Of a stretch of 8,547 nucleotides of DNA, positions 1-6,377 are shown piece after piece. The notes under the pieces were generated by a model, which did not search any database, was not told where the DNA came from, and was given only the letters and a program-made list of their open reading frames with translations. Every line of letters begins with the position of its first letter. Position 1 is the first letter of the stretch. Both the position numbers and the translations under genes were made by a program. This stretch comes from DATBHW01 sp046704085 (GTDB lineage: Bacteria; Chloroflexota; Ktedonobacteria; Ktedonobacterales; DATBGS01), in contig JBJKSJ010000196.1 of the NCBI GenBank assembly GCA_046704085.1, positions 1 to 8,547 on the forward strand. Reading direction: 5' to 3'.

Positions 1-990
1 CGCCGCATCCTTCTCGATGTGCTTCCGGTATTCGTTCAGCGTCGTGGCGCCGATGCAGTGCAGTTCGCCGCGCGCCAGCATCGGCTTGAGCATATTCGAG
101 GCGTCCATCGCGCCCTCGGCAGCGCCCGCGCCCACGACGGTATGCAACTCGTCGATAAAGAGGACGATCTGGCCGTTGGCGGAGGTGACTTCTTTCAAGA
201 CCGCCTTCAGGCGATCCTCGAACTCGCCCCGGAACTTGGCTCCGGCGATCAGCGCGCCCAGGTCCAGCGCGACGACGCGGTGGTCGAGCAGCGTTGTGGG
301 CACGTCTTTGTTGACGATGCGGTTTGCCAGCCCCTCGGCGATGGCCGTCTTGCCCACGCCTGGCTCGCCGATCAGCACCGGGTTGTTTTTGGTGCGGCGG
401 CTCAACACCTGAATGACGCGGCGAATCTCCTCGTCCCGCCCGATCACCGGGTCCAGCTTGCCCTGCTCGGCCTGGGCAGTAAGGTCGCGCCCATATTTCT
501 CCAGCGCCTGATACTTGCCCTCCGGGTTGGCATCGGTGACGCGCTGCGCGCCGCGTATCTGACTGAGCGCCTTGCGCGTGGCGTCCGGCGTGGCGCCTGC
601 CGCGCGCAAGAGGCGCGGCGCGGTCCCATCGCGGAGCGCCTCCAGGGCCAGCAGCAGATGTTCGGTGCTGAGATAGTCGTCTTTGTAATGTTCGGCCTGC
701 TTCCAGGCATCTTCAATCGTCAGGCGCAGGCGCGATGCAACCGTCGGCTCCAGTCCACCGTAGACTTTAGGGAGACGATCCAGTTCGGCTGTCACCTGCG
801 CGCGGAGCGCGGCGGGGTTGCCACCCACTTTGGTGATGATTTCAGGGACGATGCCCCCCTCTTGCTCTAGCAAGGCAGCCAGCAGATGCTCGGCATCTAC
901 CTGCGGGTGATTGTGTTCCTGGGCGATCTCATGCGCTCGGCCCAGCGCCTCGCGCGCTTTCTCAGTGAAGCGATCTATTTTCATCGCCAT
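1..990 (-). CDS. clpB: ATP-dependent disaggregase ClpB, N-terminal 330 residues (partial)
   Basis: ClpB is a hexameric cytoplasmic AAA+ chaperone that, with DnaK/DnaJ/GrpE, threads aggregated proteins through its pore. The visible part covers the N-terminal Clp repeat domain (about residues 1-145) and most of the first ATPase domain. The Walker A motif GEPGVGKT is at residues 208-215. The Walker B motif ends in FIDE, with D280 and E281. The D1 pore loop reads AGAKFRGEFEDR with F253 where E. coli has Tyr, a conservative aromatic change. The middle coiled-coil and second ATPase domain lie beyond the left edge; full-length ClpB is about 860 residues. The start at 990 is chosen because AGGAGG (999-1004, minus strand) lies 8 nt before it; the second ATG at 984 is 14 nt away. 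A promoter and a CIRCE-like repeat lie upstream. The family assignment is secure, and ClpB rather than ClpC fits the N-domain and linker sequence. Confidence 0.95.
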   Translation of the reverse strand, partial: MAMKIDRFTEKAREALGRAHEIAQEHNHPQVDAEHLLAALLEQEGGIVPEIITKVGGNPAALRAQVTAELDRLPKVYGGLEPTVASRLRLTIEDAWKQAEHYKDDYLSTEHLLLALEALRDGTAPRLLRAAGATPDATRKALSQIRGAQRVTDANPEGKYQALEKYGRDLTAQAEQGKLDPVIGRDEEIRRVIQVLSRRTKNNPVLIGEPGVGKTAIAEGLANRIVNKDVPTTLLDHRVVALDLGALIAGAKFRGEFEDRLKAVLKEVTSANGQIVLFIDELHTVVGAGAAEGAMDASNMLKPMLARGELHCIGATTLNEYRKHIEKDAA

Positions 991-1080
991 TGGCGTTTCC
1001 TCCTCCTGCGCGGGTGGATATAGGCAGTTACATTGGTCTAGATCAGGCAGTAATCAACCCGCCTTATCGTTCTTAAACAG

Positions 1081-1109
1081 ATTATAACATTGTGACAGCA
1101 CTCTTGCAA
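1081..1109 (-). promoter_or_regulatory. Predicted sigma-A promoter of clpB
   Basis: On the minus strand TTGCAA (1104-1109, 4 of 6 matches to the -35 consensus) is separated by exactly 17 nt from TATAAT (1081-1086, perfect -10). This would start transcription near 1075 and give a leader of about 85 nt before the clpB ATG. One arm of an inverted repeat occupies the spacer between the two boxes, a placement typical of a repressor operator. Confidence 0.6.
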
Positions 1110-1133
1110 GATTAATTGATATGAATGCTGTCA
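1093..1133. promoter_or_regulatory. CIRCE-like inverted repeat in the clpB promoter
   Basis: The plus strand shows TGACAGCACTC (1093-1103), a 19-nt spacer, then GAATGCTGTCA (1123-1133). The arms pair at 10 of 11 positions. The inner parts, AGCACTC and GAATGCT, match the AGCACTC...GAGTGCT core of CIRCE, the HrcA repressor operator of chaperone genes, with one difference. Classical CIRCE has a 9-nt spacer; here it is 19, about one extra helical turn. The left arm lies between the -35 and -10 of clpB. The repeat is directly visible; HrcA control is inference, and another heat-shock repressor could bind it. Confidence 0.5.
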
Positions 1134-1179
1134 AACTTTGCGGTGCCTTGCCCTGCCCTGCTGCATATCCCCCAAAAGT

Positions 1180-1208
1180 CCTGGCAGGGCTGCATGCAAC
1201 CTGCCAGG
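1180..1208. repeat. Perfect 9-bp inverted repeat abutting a promoter, possible operator
   Basis: CCTGGCAGG (1180-1188) and CCTGCCAGG (1200-1208) are perfect reverse complements separated by 11 nt that include the palindrome TGCATGCA. The right arm ends one base before the -35 box of the plus-strand promoter at 1210. A third copy of CCTGCCAGG occurs at 1367-1375 and a shortened CTGCCAGG near 1532. Position and symmetry suggest a regulator site; the regulator is unknown. Confidence 0.5.
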
Positions 1209-1209
1209 C

Positions 1210-1238
1210 TTGACGAAATAACCGCCGCATGGTATGAT
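1210..1238 (+). promoter_or_regulatory. Near-consensus sigma-A promoter
   Basis: TTGACG (1210-1215, 5 of 6) and TATGAT (1233-1238, 5 of 6) are spaced by 17 nt. Transcription would start near 1245. No convincing gene starts soon after; the next real gene begins at 1645, behind a terminator. The transcript is therefore either a separate small RNA or a long leader of the secreted-protein gene. Confidence 0.65.
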
Positions 1239-1244
1239 TTCTCT

Positions 1245-1579
1245 AGAATCCTCGGATGGTTTACCATCTCATGCAATGGAAGCTCTTCGTTATCCCTTCT
1301 CGCTTCTCATACTCGTCGCTTTCCTCGGAGACCCAAACCAGACGTAACCATCGCAGGTCGTCTAGACCTGCCAGGATAGAGCTATCTGGAGATAAGACAA
1401 AAGGGAGCTACTCCAGCGAGCAAAAGAAGCGCTGTAATGCAGCAGAGCGCTCAGTCTTCTGGCCTGCTGCACAGGCGCTGTGAAGTGAGTGCAGGTTGGT
1501 GGTGTTGGGAAAGGCCACCAGAATGGTTGCGCTGCCAGGTTTTCTCTGCCCGCAAAAGGGCGGCAGAGTGATTTTTTTT
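1245..1579 (+). ncRNA. Candidate structured small RNA or attenuator leader
   Basis: This stretch runs from a predicted start site to an intrinsic terminator and has no convincing coding region. Short open frames here lack ribosome sites and resemble nothing I recognise. It has many local hairpins: GATGG-ttta-CCATC (1255-1268), a 7-bp stem with a 5-nt loop (1353-1371), TGCAGCAG with CTGCTGCA (1438-1471), CACAG-gcg-CTGTG (1470-1482) and TGGTGG with CCACCA (1497-1520), then the terminator. AGCGCT occurs at 1429-1434 and 1446-1451 and could pair as an alternative. I do not recognise a T-box, cobalamin riboswitch, tmRNA, RNase P, SRP or 6S signature. The ends and function are inferred. Confidence 0.4.
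1544..1579 (+). terminator. Intrinsic terminator ahead of the secreted-protein gene
   Basis: CTCTGCC (1544-1550) pairs perfectly with GGCAGAG (1562-1568) around an 11-nt loop, in which GCCC/GGGC pairing is an alternative. Three bases later comes an unbroken run of eight T (1572-1579). It lies 65 nt before the start codon at 1645, and I see no good promoter between them, so read-through may control that gene. Confidence 0.7.
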
Positions 1580-1626
1580 GCCTGGGCATCGCTCGTCAAT
1601 AGTGGCGAGCATGCGTACAAAATATG

Positions 1627-1632
1627 AGGAGG
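1627..1632 (+). promoter_or_regulatory. Shine-Dalgarno site deciding the start at 1645
   Basis: AGGAGG at 1627-1632 overlaps an upstream in-frame ATG at 1624, so that ATG cannot use it. The next in-frame ATG, at 1645, is 12 nt downstream, slightly long but workable, and it places a classical signal peptide at the N-terminus. A small GCTCG/CGAGC hairpin (1591-1610) lies just upstream. Confidence 0.6.
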
Positions 1633-1644
1633 AACTCGGCGACT

Positions 1645-2643
1645 ATGCGACTTCGACACCGTTTCCTGACTCTCTCTGGCGGCTTTGCATCGGTGAGCGC
1701 CCTGCTATTGGCGCTGGCCTTTGCCCTGGCTCCTGTCGCCTCCGCGTCTGCTGCGGGCACCAACTCGTCTCGGCTGAGTACACCCCATTACATGAGTGTT
1801 TTAGGCGTTCGCGGTGGCACAGGCAACGCCGCGCGGGCCGCTGCCACGAACCTGGTCTACCAGGGCGGCGCGGTGGAAAACACGCCAGTGGTGTACATTA
1901 GCTGGTGGGGCAGCCAATGGAATACCGGCTTCTCCACTGGTGGCTACACCAGCGCCCAGGCCCAGACCTACATCACCAACTTCTTCAGCAACGTCGGTGG
2001 CAGCCACTGGGATAACATTAACACTCAGTATTGTTCGGGCGTTGCCGTCGGCACGACGCAATGCGGTTCAAGTGGCTCCCATATCACGAACCCCACAGGA
2101 CAGCTTGCCGGGACGTGGGTAGACACGACCTCGGTACCCACGCGGCCCACGCAGTCCAATATTCAGAGCGCGGCCTCGCGGCTGATGAGCCACTTCGGCG
2201 GCTACAATGCCAACGCCACGTACTTCGTGTTCACCCCAACCAAGCATTCTATGAGCGGGTTCGGGACACAGTGGTGCGCGTGGCACGATGAGCCAACCAG
2301 CGGGACGCAGATGGCCTATGCCTATATGCCTTATATGCCCGATGCCGGGACAAGCTGCGGACGGAACTTTGTCAACCCGACGAATGACAGCTATGGCAAT
2401 GGCTACTTCGATGGCTTCTCCGTTGTGGGCGGCCACGAGTATGCCGAGGCGGTGACGGACCCCCATCCTGAGCGCACCTCGACGAACTTTGGCTGGATCA
2501 CCAGCACCGGCTCGTCCGGCCAGGAGATCGGCGACCTGTGCGCCTGGGCCAGCAACTCCACCAATATCACGCTTGGCTCCAACTACTACGCTGTGCAGCC
2601 TCTCTGGAGCAATGCCAGCAGCAGTTGCGTCACCACGTACTAA
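1645..2643 (+). CDS. Secreted HExxE-motif protein, putative metalloprotease-like
   Basis: This 332-residue protein has a clear Sec signal peptide: basic start MRLRHR, hydrophobic core to about residue 31, and ASA-type cleavage near residue 36. The mature part is rich in Gly, Ser, Thr, Asn and aromatic residues. It has six cysteines, which would allow three disulfides in an exported protein. Near the C-terminus is GGHEYAEAVTDP, giving H264-E265-x-x-E268, followed by QEIGDLC with E294 and D297. I recall the combination HExxEAxTDP...E(I/N)GDxC from large sets of uncharacterised secreted proteins of Actinobacteria, Chloroflexota and Acidobacteria, distantly reminiscent of plant phosphate-induced/EXORDIUM proteins. 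The HExxE pattern suggests metal binding and perhaps peptidase activity, but no reaction can be assigned. Its own terminator follows at once, so it is monocistronic. Expression may depend on read-through of the terminator at 1544-1579. Confidence 0.85.
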   Translation: MRLRHRFLTLSGGFASVSALLLALAFALAPVASASAAGTNSSRLSTPHYMSVLGVRGGTGNAARAAATNLVYQGGAVENTPVVYISWWGSQWNTGFSTGGYTSAQAQTYITNFFSNVGGSHWDNINTQYCSGVAVGTTQCGSSGSHITNPTGQLAGTWVDTTSVPTRPTQSNIQSAASRLMSHFGGYNANATYFVFTPTKHSMSGFGTQWCAWHDEPTSGTQMAYAYMPYMPDAGTSCGRNFVNPTNDSYGNGYFDGFSVVGGHEYAEAVTDPHPERTSTNFGWITSTGSSGQEIGDLCAWASNSTNITLGSNYYAVQPLWSNASSSCVTTY

Positions 2644-2667
2644 CCCGCTGCACTGGTTGAATTGATG

Positions 2668-2707
2668 ACAGGTCTCCTGCGCTCACGAGCGCAGGAGACC
2701 TGTTTTT
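2668..2707 (+). terminator. Strong intrinsic terminator of the secreted-protein gene
   Basis: A perfect 16-bp stem (2668-2683 with 2688-2703) encloses a CACG tetraloop and runs into five T (2703-2707), 24 nt after the stop codon. On the minus strand the hairpin has no T-tract after it, although it could still slow transcription arriving from the convergent FHA gene. Confidence 0.92.
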
Positions 2708-2858
2708 CGAGTAAACTGCTTTAGCAGAAGGTGCGCTTCACTCAAAACGCCTGATTCTTCCGCCTGACGAAAGCCTGTCTGTAAGAAAAGCCGCACGCGC
2801 CGGTGGTATCCATTCCCCGACGCGCGCTGCTTTTGCGTCTGCTGGTTTGATTGCGCTC

Positions 2859-4403
2859 TTACAGAGGGAGTCGCAGGGAGCCTGGCCCGTCGAAAGGCTG
2901 CGCGGGCTGATACGAGATGACGACCTCGGCGGAGATCGGCGCGGAATGCAGCGGCTGGCCGCTGGCGGCATCCACAACCATAAAGAGCAGTTGGTCGGTG
3001 GCTCCTGGCTGGGTCGGGCGCATCGGCGTCGCCTGTAGCCCACCCTCCTCCACGCCCCCTGGCGCGGGCACACGCAGGGTGATGCCAGGGCTGCTGAAGA
3101 AGAAGGCGTCTTGCGCGGAAGCCCAGACCCGCACAGTGATGGTTGCGCCTGGCTGAAGCCCTGGCCCGGCAAATTGCGTCGCCAGGCGCACATGGATGTC
3201 GCTGGTCTGCATAGGGCGCAAGCCCTTCTGAAAGAAGACCGTTGCGTCAATGGGTCCAGCGGCTGGGGCAGGCGCGCCAAATGGTCCGGGCTGGGCAGGT
3301 TGTCCGGGCCAGCCCTGTTGTTGTGATTGCCAGCCCTGTGGGCCTGGCTGCGGTTGCCCCTGTGGCGCAGGCCAGGCTGGTGACTGAGCCTGTGGCTGCG
3401 GCGGCCAGGGCTGTGGCCCTGGTTGCGCCTGGCCGAAGGCAGCGCCTGGTGGCGATGGGAACTGGGACGCGCCTGGCTGCGGCTGGCCGAAACCTCCGGG
3501 CGCCGCGCCAAATGCCCCCGGACCACCAGGGGCCGGGGCCTGCGGGGCGCTTTGCGGGGCCATTGCCGCGCCGCAGTTCAGGCAGAACGCTTTATTCGCC
3601 ATCGTCGGATTGCCACAACTCTGGCAGACCACCATACCGCTGCTGGCGGGGCCAGGCGGCGCTGGTTGGGTCTGGTAACTGAGCGCAGGTGGGAACTGTG
3701 GCGCTGCTGGCGGCTGCGCAGCCCAGGGCTGAGGCTCTGGCGGCGGTGGCGGGGCGAACTGCGGCGCGGGCGGGGCTGGTTGTGGCTGGCCGAAACCGCC
3801 AGGCGCGGGCGGAGGTGGGAATTGCGCGCCCGGCGCTGCTGGGGCAAACTCGGCTGCCTGTGGCGGCGGACCAAAGGCGGGCTGTTGGCTCGGTAGTTCA
3901 AATGTAGGAGATTGGGAAGCTGACTGGTTGAGAAACGGCTCTTGCGGCCCTGGCTCTGGAGGCGCCACTTGTGCAGGGGGCATAGTCATCGACGCGGGTC
4001 TGGCTGGCTCCGCTTGCTCTGGCGCCTTGCTCTGAGCGCCGGTCATTGTGAAGGTGAGTTCATTCGCGCCGACCTTGATTGATTGACCGTTATGCAGCAC
4101 GAACGGATAGAGAATCTTTTCCCCATCAACATAGGTGCCGTTGTTGCTCTGCTGGTCTTCGATGACATAGCCAACATTACTGCGCCGGATGACGGCATGG
4201 CGGCGCGAGACACTGCGATCATCTGGTAGTACCACATCATTCGATGCGAGGCGACCAATGGAGATCTCATCTTTTTCCAACCCGTACTCTTTTAACTGCC
4301 CATCGGCTCTTCTCAGGATGAGCCTGGCCGAACCTTGCTGAGCGCGTGGTGAAACCAGGGTTGCGTCATTGGTGCCTGGTGTCTGATTATCTTGAGATTG
4401 CAT
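2859..4403 (-). CDS. FHA domain / zinc-ribbon protein with Pro-Gln-Gly-rich linker
   Basis: This 514-residue protein starts with an FHA domain (about residues 27-120), a phosphothreonine-binding fold. It shows the canonical G50-R51, S66-x-x-H69 and N88-G89-T90 residues. A low-complexity Pro/Gln/Ala/Gly segment follows (about 125-380), interrupted by a four-cysteine zinc ribbon, C260-x2-C263 and C274-x2-C277. The last 132 residues (383-514) form a compact, probably beta-rich domain that I do not recognise. There is no signal peptide or membrane helix, so it is probably cytoplasmic. FHA proteins usually read Ser/Thr-kinase signals; no kinase is in view. The start at 4403 is chosen over an in-frame ATG at 4469 because GGAGG (4413-4417) sits 9 nt upstream of it, and no site precedes 4469. 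Domain calls for the FHA and zinc ribbon are firm; the role is unknown. Confidence 0.9.
   Translation of the reverse strand: MQSQDNQTPGTNDATLVSPRAQQGSARLILRRADGQLKEYGLEKDEISIGRLASNDVVLPDDRSVSRRHAVIRRSNVGYVIEDQQSNNGTYVDGEKILYPFVLHNGQSIKVGANELTFTMTGAQSKAPEQAEPARPASMTMPPAQVAPPEPGPQEPFLNQSASQSPTFELPSQQPAFGPPPQAAEFAPAAPGAQFPPPPAPGGFGQPQPAPPAPQFAPPPPPEPQPWAAQPPAAPQFPPALSYQTQPAPPGPASSGMVVCQSCGNPTMANKAFCLNCGAAMAPQSAPQAPAPGGPGAFGAAPGGFGQPQPGASQFPSPPGAAFGQAQPGPQPWPPQPQAQSPAWPAPQGQPQPGPQGWQSQQQGWPGQPAQPGPFGAPAPAAGPIDATVFFQKGLRPMQTSDIHVRLATQFAGPGLQPGATITVRVWASAQDAFFFSSPGITLRVPAPGGVEEGGLQATPMRPTQPGATDQLLFMVVDAASGQPLHSAPISAEVVISYQPAQPFDGPGSLRLPL
3250..4020 (-). repeat. Low-complexity Pro/Gln/Gly-coding segment with repeated motifs
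   Basis: Most of this stretch encodes the disordered linker of the FHA protein. The octapeptide GGFGQPQP is encoded twice, near 3478-3502 and 3780-3804, and shortened variants such as FGQAQPG and PQPWPPQPQ also occur. The related DNA copies suggest growth by internal duplication. The segment also produces long spurious open frames on the plus strand. Confidence 0.6.
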
Positions 4404-4412
4404 AAGTCCTTC

Positions 4413-4417
4413 CCTCC
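4413..4417 (-). promoter_or_regulatory. Shine-Dalgarno site deciding the FHA gene start
   Basis: GGAGG on the minus strand ends 9 nt before the ATG at 4403. This removes the 22 residues of an N-terminal extension that would begin at 4469 without any ribosome site. Confidence 0.65.
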
Positions 4418-4504
4418 GCAGTCCGCGCTGTTCAAGCACTACCTCGCTGCTCTCCTGGTTGGCTGGCATCGAGATGTCTTGCCGGTGTCCCCCTGCTCAC
4501 ACGT

Positions 4505-4513
4505 ATCTTACCA
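4505..4513 (-). promoter_or_regulatory. Weak candidate extended -10 promoter for the FHA gene
   Basis: The minus strand reads TGGTAAGAT: an extended TGn followed by TAAGAT (4 of 6 to TATAAT). No good -35 lies 16-18 nt upstream. Transcription would start near 4498, giving a leader of about 95 nt. It lies downstream of the hairpin that follows the NADH dehydrogenase gene, consistent with an independent transcript. Confidence 0.3.
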
Positions 4514-4599
4514 TATCTGGCAACAGGAAAGTGTGGCCTGCTTCACAACGCGCTGGGCCAAGCGGTGGTCAGGATTCGTGTGGCGCCAATCACGAACGC

Positions 4600-4627
4600 A
4601 GAGAGGCCGACTTTTGCCAACCTCTCT
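4600..4627 (-). terminator. Hairpin after the NADH dehydrogenase gene, no U-tract
   Basis: The minus-strand transcript can form AGAGAGGUUGGC and GUCGGCCUCUCU around an AAAA loop. This is 12 consecutive pairs, of which three are G-U, starting about 28 nt after the stop codon. No run of U follows, so it may be a weak or Rho-assisted terminator or an mRNA 3'-end stabiliser. On the plus strand the pairing is interrupted. Confidence 0.4.
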
Positions 4628-4654
4628 TCTATTCACGCGCCCCGGCTGAGAACG

Positions 4655-6001
4655 CTAGGCGACGACCTGCTCGCGCTGTTCCTGCTCGGCCTGTTGCGGC
4701 GTCGGGACAGGGCAGCGCATAGCTGGAAGCTCGGCAATCTCGCGGCCAAACATGAAATCGCCTAACCAATCAACACCAACGCGCAAGCGCATGCTGATAT
4801 GCGGCATCTTGAAGAGATAGACCGCGCGCCACATGGCCCAGGCGACCTTGCCAGAGAAGCGCAAGCCATAGATGCTTGCAACGCCCGTTTGCTTGCCGAT
4901 CATTGCCAGTTCACCGATAGGCCGGTACACAAATGGCTGGATTTCCCCCCCACTCAGGGTGGCGACAATGTTGCGCGCCAGTATTTTCCCTTCGCGGGTC
5001 GCATTCTGGGCAGTGGGGGTATAGGGCCGCTTCTTGTCCGGCTGGGGAACGTCAGCGCAGTCTCCGATAGCCCAGGCATTGGTGTATCCTGGTATCCTGA
5101 AATACTCATCCGTGATGATGCCGCCTCGGCGGCTATGCTCACAATCCAGATCCTTCACTGCCGGGGTTGGGGCCACGCCCCCGCTCCAGATCAGCAGGTG
5201 GGTCTTGATGCGCTCACCGCTCTTGAGTTCCACATGGTCTGGCCCTGCTCCAGAGATAAATGAGCTGAGCCGCACCTCAACCCCGCGCTTCTCCATCTTC
5301 TTCTGCGTATAGGCCGCCAGTTCTTCATCAAGCTCTGGCAGCAGTCGCCCTTCGGCCTGGATGAGGACGGTGCGAATATCGCCAGGCAGGATGCGTGGAT
5401 AATGTTTGCTGTTCTCTCGGACCAGATCGTTCAGGGTGGCCATTGTCTCGACGCCAGAGAAGCCGCCCCCGCCCACCACAAAGGTCAGCAGTTCGCGGCG
5501 CAGGTCCGGGTCAGGTTCCGCGTCGGCGCGTTCCAGCAAGGCCAGCGCGCGATTGTGAATCAGGGCAGCGTCACCCAGATTTTTGATGCTGAGGGAGTTC
5601 TCCTTTAGCCCGGAGATGCCGTAGTAGTTGGTGTCCGAACCCAGCGCAATCACCAGATGATCGGCCTCAAGCGTCTCCTGTCCGTCTGGAAGCGCATCCT
5701 CCGGTCGTCCCAGTCTCACCGTGACGCGCTTCTCCTTCAGATCAATGGCCTCAACACGCCCCTGCATGAAGTTAATGCGCGGCGAGAAGCGCCGGATAGC
5801 ACTGACGATATGGCGCGGATCAAGTTCGCCTCCGGCGACTTCGGTCAGCATCGGGGTAAACACAAAAAAGTTATTCACATCGACCAGAGTGATCCCACCA
5901 TCTACCGCGTGGGGAAGAAGTTTTGCAAGTTCTTGGGCGGCATACATGCCCGCGAAGCCTGCCCCCAGGATTACCATTTTAGGACGTCCCGCTATACTCA
6001 T
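4655..6001 (-). CDS. Type II NADH dehydrogenase-like FAD oxidoreductase (NDH-2)
   Basis: NDH-2 enzymes are single-subunit, peripheral membrane flavoproteins that pass electrons from NADH to quinone without pumping protons. The 448-residue product matches the family length. The FAD-binding G13-x-G15-x-x-G18 opens the protein. A second dinucleotide fold for NADH has G178-x-G180-x-x-G183, and the FAD-contacting AIGDCA motif places D314 as expected. The quinone-side motif reads AQNATR (331-336) rather than the textbook AQxAxQ. The C-terminal region (about 375-430) is rich in Trp, Phe, Met and basic residues, suiting a membrane-anchoring amphipathic helix. AGGAG (6008-6012) lies 6 nt before the start. 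It diverges from the formate dehydrogenase gene. Related sulfide:quinone reductases share the fold, but I see no conserved sulfide-site cysteines, so NDH-2 is the better call; the electron donor is not proven. Confidence 0.85.
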   Translation of the reverse strand: MSIAGRPKMVILGAGFAGMYAAQELAKLLPHAVDGGITLVDVNNFFVFTPMLTEVAGGELDPRHIVSAIRRFSPRINFMQGRVEAIDLKEKRVTVRLGRPEDALPDGQETLEADHLVIALGSDTNYYGISGLKENSLSIKNLGDAALIHNRALALLERADAEPDPDLRRELLTFVVGGGGFSGVETMATLNDLVRENSKHYPRILPGDIRTVLIQAEGRLLPELDEELAAYTQKKMEKRGVEVRLSSFISGAGPDHVELKSGERIKTHLLIWSGGVAPTPAVKDLDCEHSRRGGIITDEYFRIPGYTNAWAIGDCADVPQPDKKRPYTPTAQNATREGKILARNIVATLSGGEIQPFVYRPIGELAMIGKQTGVASIYGLRFSGKVAWAMWRAVYLFKMPHISMRLRVGVDWLGDFMFGREIAELPAMRCPVPTPQQAEQEQREQVVA

Positions 6002-6114
6002 GCTCTGCTCCTGTTGCTGGTTGAGGGGAACACAGACCAGCGTGATCTCAACCGTTAGTGGCTGCTCTTCAGTTGCTTGTGGTTGGACATTGGGCGCTCT
6101 GTTGCTGCCAAAAC

Positions 6115-6137
6115 ATAGGCGCCAGCTATGGGCCTAT
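6115..6137. repeat. Inverted repeat ATAGGC-N11-GCCTAT, possible operator
   Basis: Perfect 6-bp arms (6115-6120 and 6132-6137) flank 11 nt. The right arm overlaps the candidate -10 TATCAT. It could bind a regulator shared by the two divergent genes, but arms this short can arise by chance. Confidence 0.3.
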
Positions 6138-6317
6138 CATGTTCGCGGCAAGAGCTATGCCAGAGGAGGCAAGCGAGAGGATAAAGCATGCTCAGCCTGA
6201 AGCCAGAGGGAGCCTGATATGGAACAGATGGGGGTATGCTTCTTGCGAACCTGGCTCCTTTGCCCCTGCCTCGCAGCGCGATAGAGTGCCGCCTGGCGCT
6301 TCGCGGGGCGTGGAAAA

Positions 6318-6344
6318 GCGCCTGAATGCTTCATCGTCAGGCGC
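6318..6344 (+). repeat. Hairpin in the fdh leader
   Basis: GCGCCTGA (6318-6325) and TCAGGCGC (6337-6344) are perfect 8-bp arms around 11 nt, in which ATG/CAT can add three pairs. The hairpin ends 33 nt before the fdh start codon and just before its ribosome site AAAGGA (6364-6369). It could be a leader structure or an operator; no T-tract follows. Confidence 0.4.
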
Positions 6345-6377
6345 ACTGCATCCTCTCTGCTGGAAAGGACCGACACA

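Larger units (their letters stand above)
6002..6377. other. 376-base divergent regulatory region between NDH-2 and fdh
   Basis: No convincing gene or strong promoter is seen in either direction. The region holds two inverted repeats, annotated separately. TATCAT (6135-6140, 5 of 6 to the -10 consensus, plus strand) lacks a -35 box, as is common at activator-dependent promoters. Two tiny ATG frames (6188-6217 and 6219-6284) have purine-rich stretches upstream; they are too short to call. Confidence 0.5.

Noticed and set aside
19..870. 283-codon plus-strand open frame opposite clpB
   Set aside because: It lies entirely within clpB on the other strand, has no ribosome site or recognisable domain, and is a composition artefact.
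1129..1134. Perfect TTGACA on the minus strand as the clpB -35 box
   Set aside because: It is 42 nt from TATAAT, far too distant. It is part of the inverted-repeat arm, and TTGCAA at 17 nt fits better.
1480..1579. T-box or cobalamin riboswitch ahead of the secreted-protein gene
   Set aside because: The leader length and terminator fit, but no T-box sequence or cobalamin-box motifs are present.
1125..1589. Short open frames of 75-84 codons in the 1125-1589 region
   Set aside because: They lack ribosome sites and recognisable sequence, and they overlap the hairpins and terminator of the candidate RNA.
2819..2839. GACGC/GCGTC hairpin as the FHA gene terminator
   Set aside because: The stem is only 5 bp and no T-tract follows on the minus strand.
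2738..3896. Open frames on both strands across the Pro/Gln-rich region (262, 157 and 146 codons)
   Set aside because: Low-complexity coding DNA is stop-poor in all frames; the FHA frame alone carries true domains at both ends.
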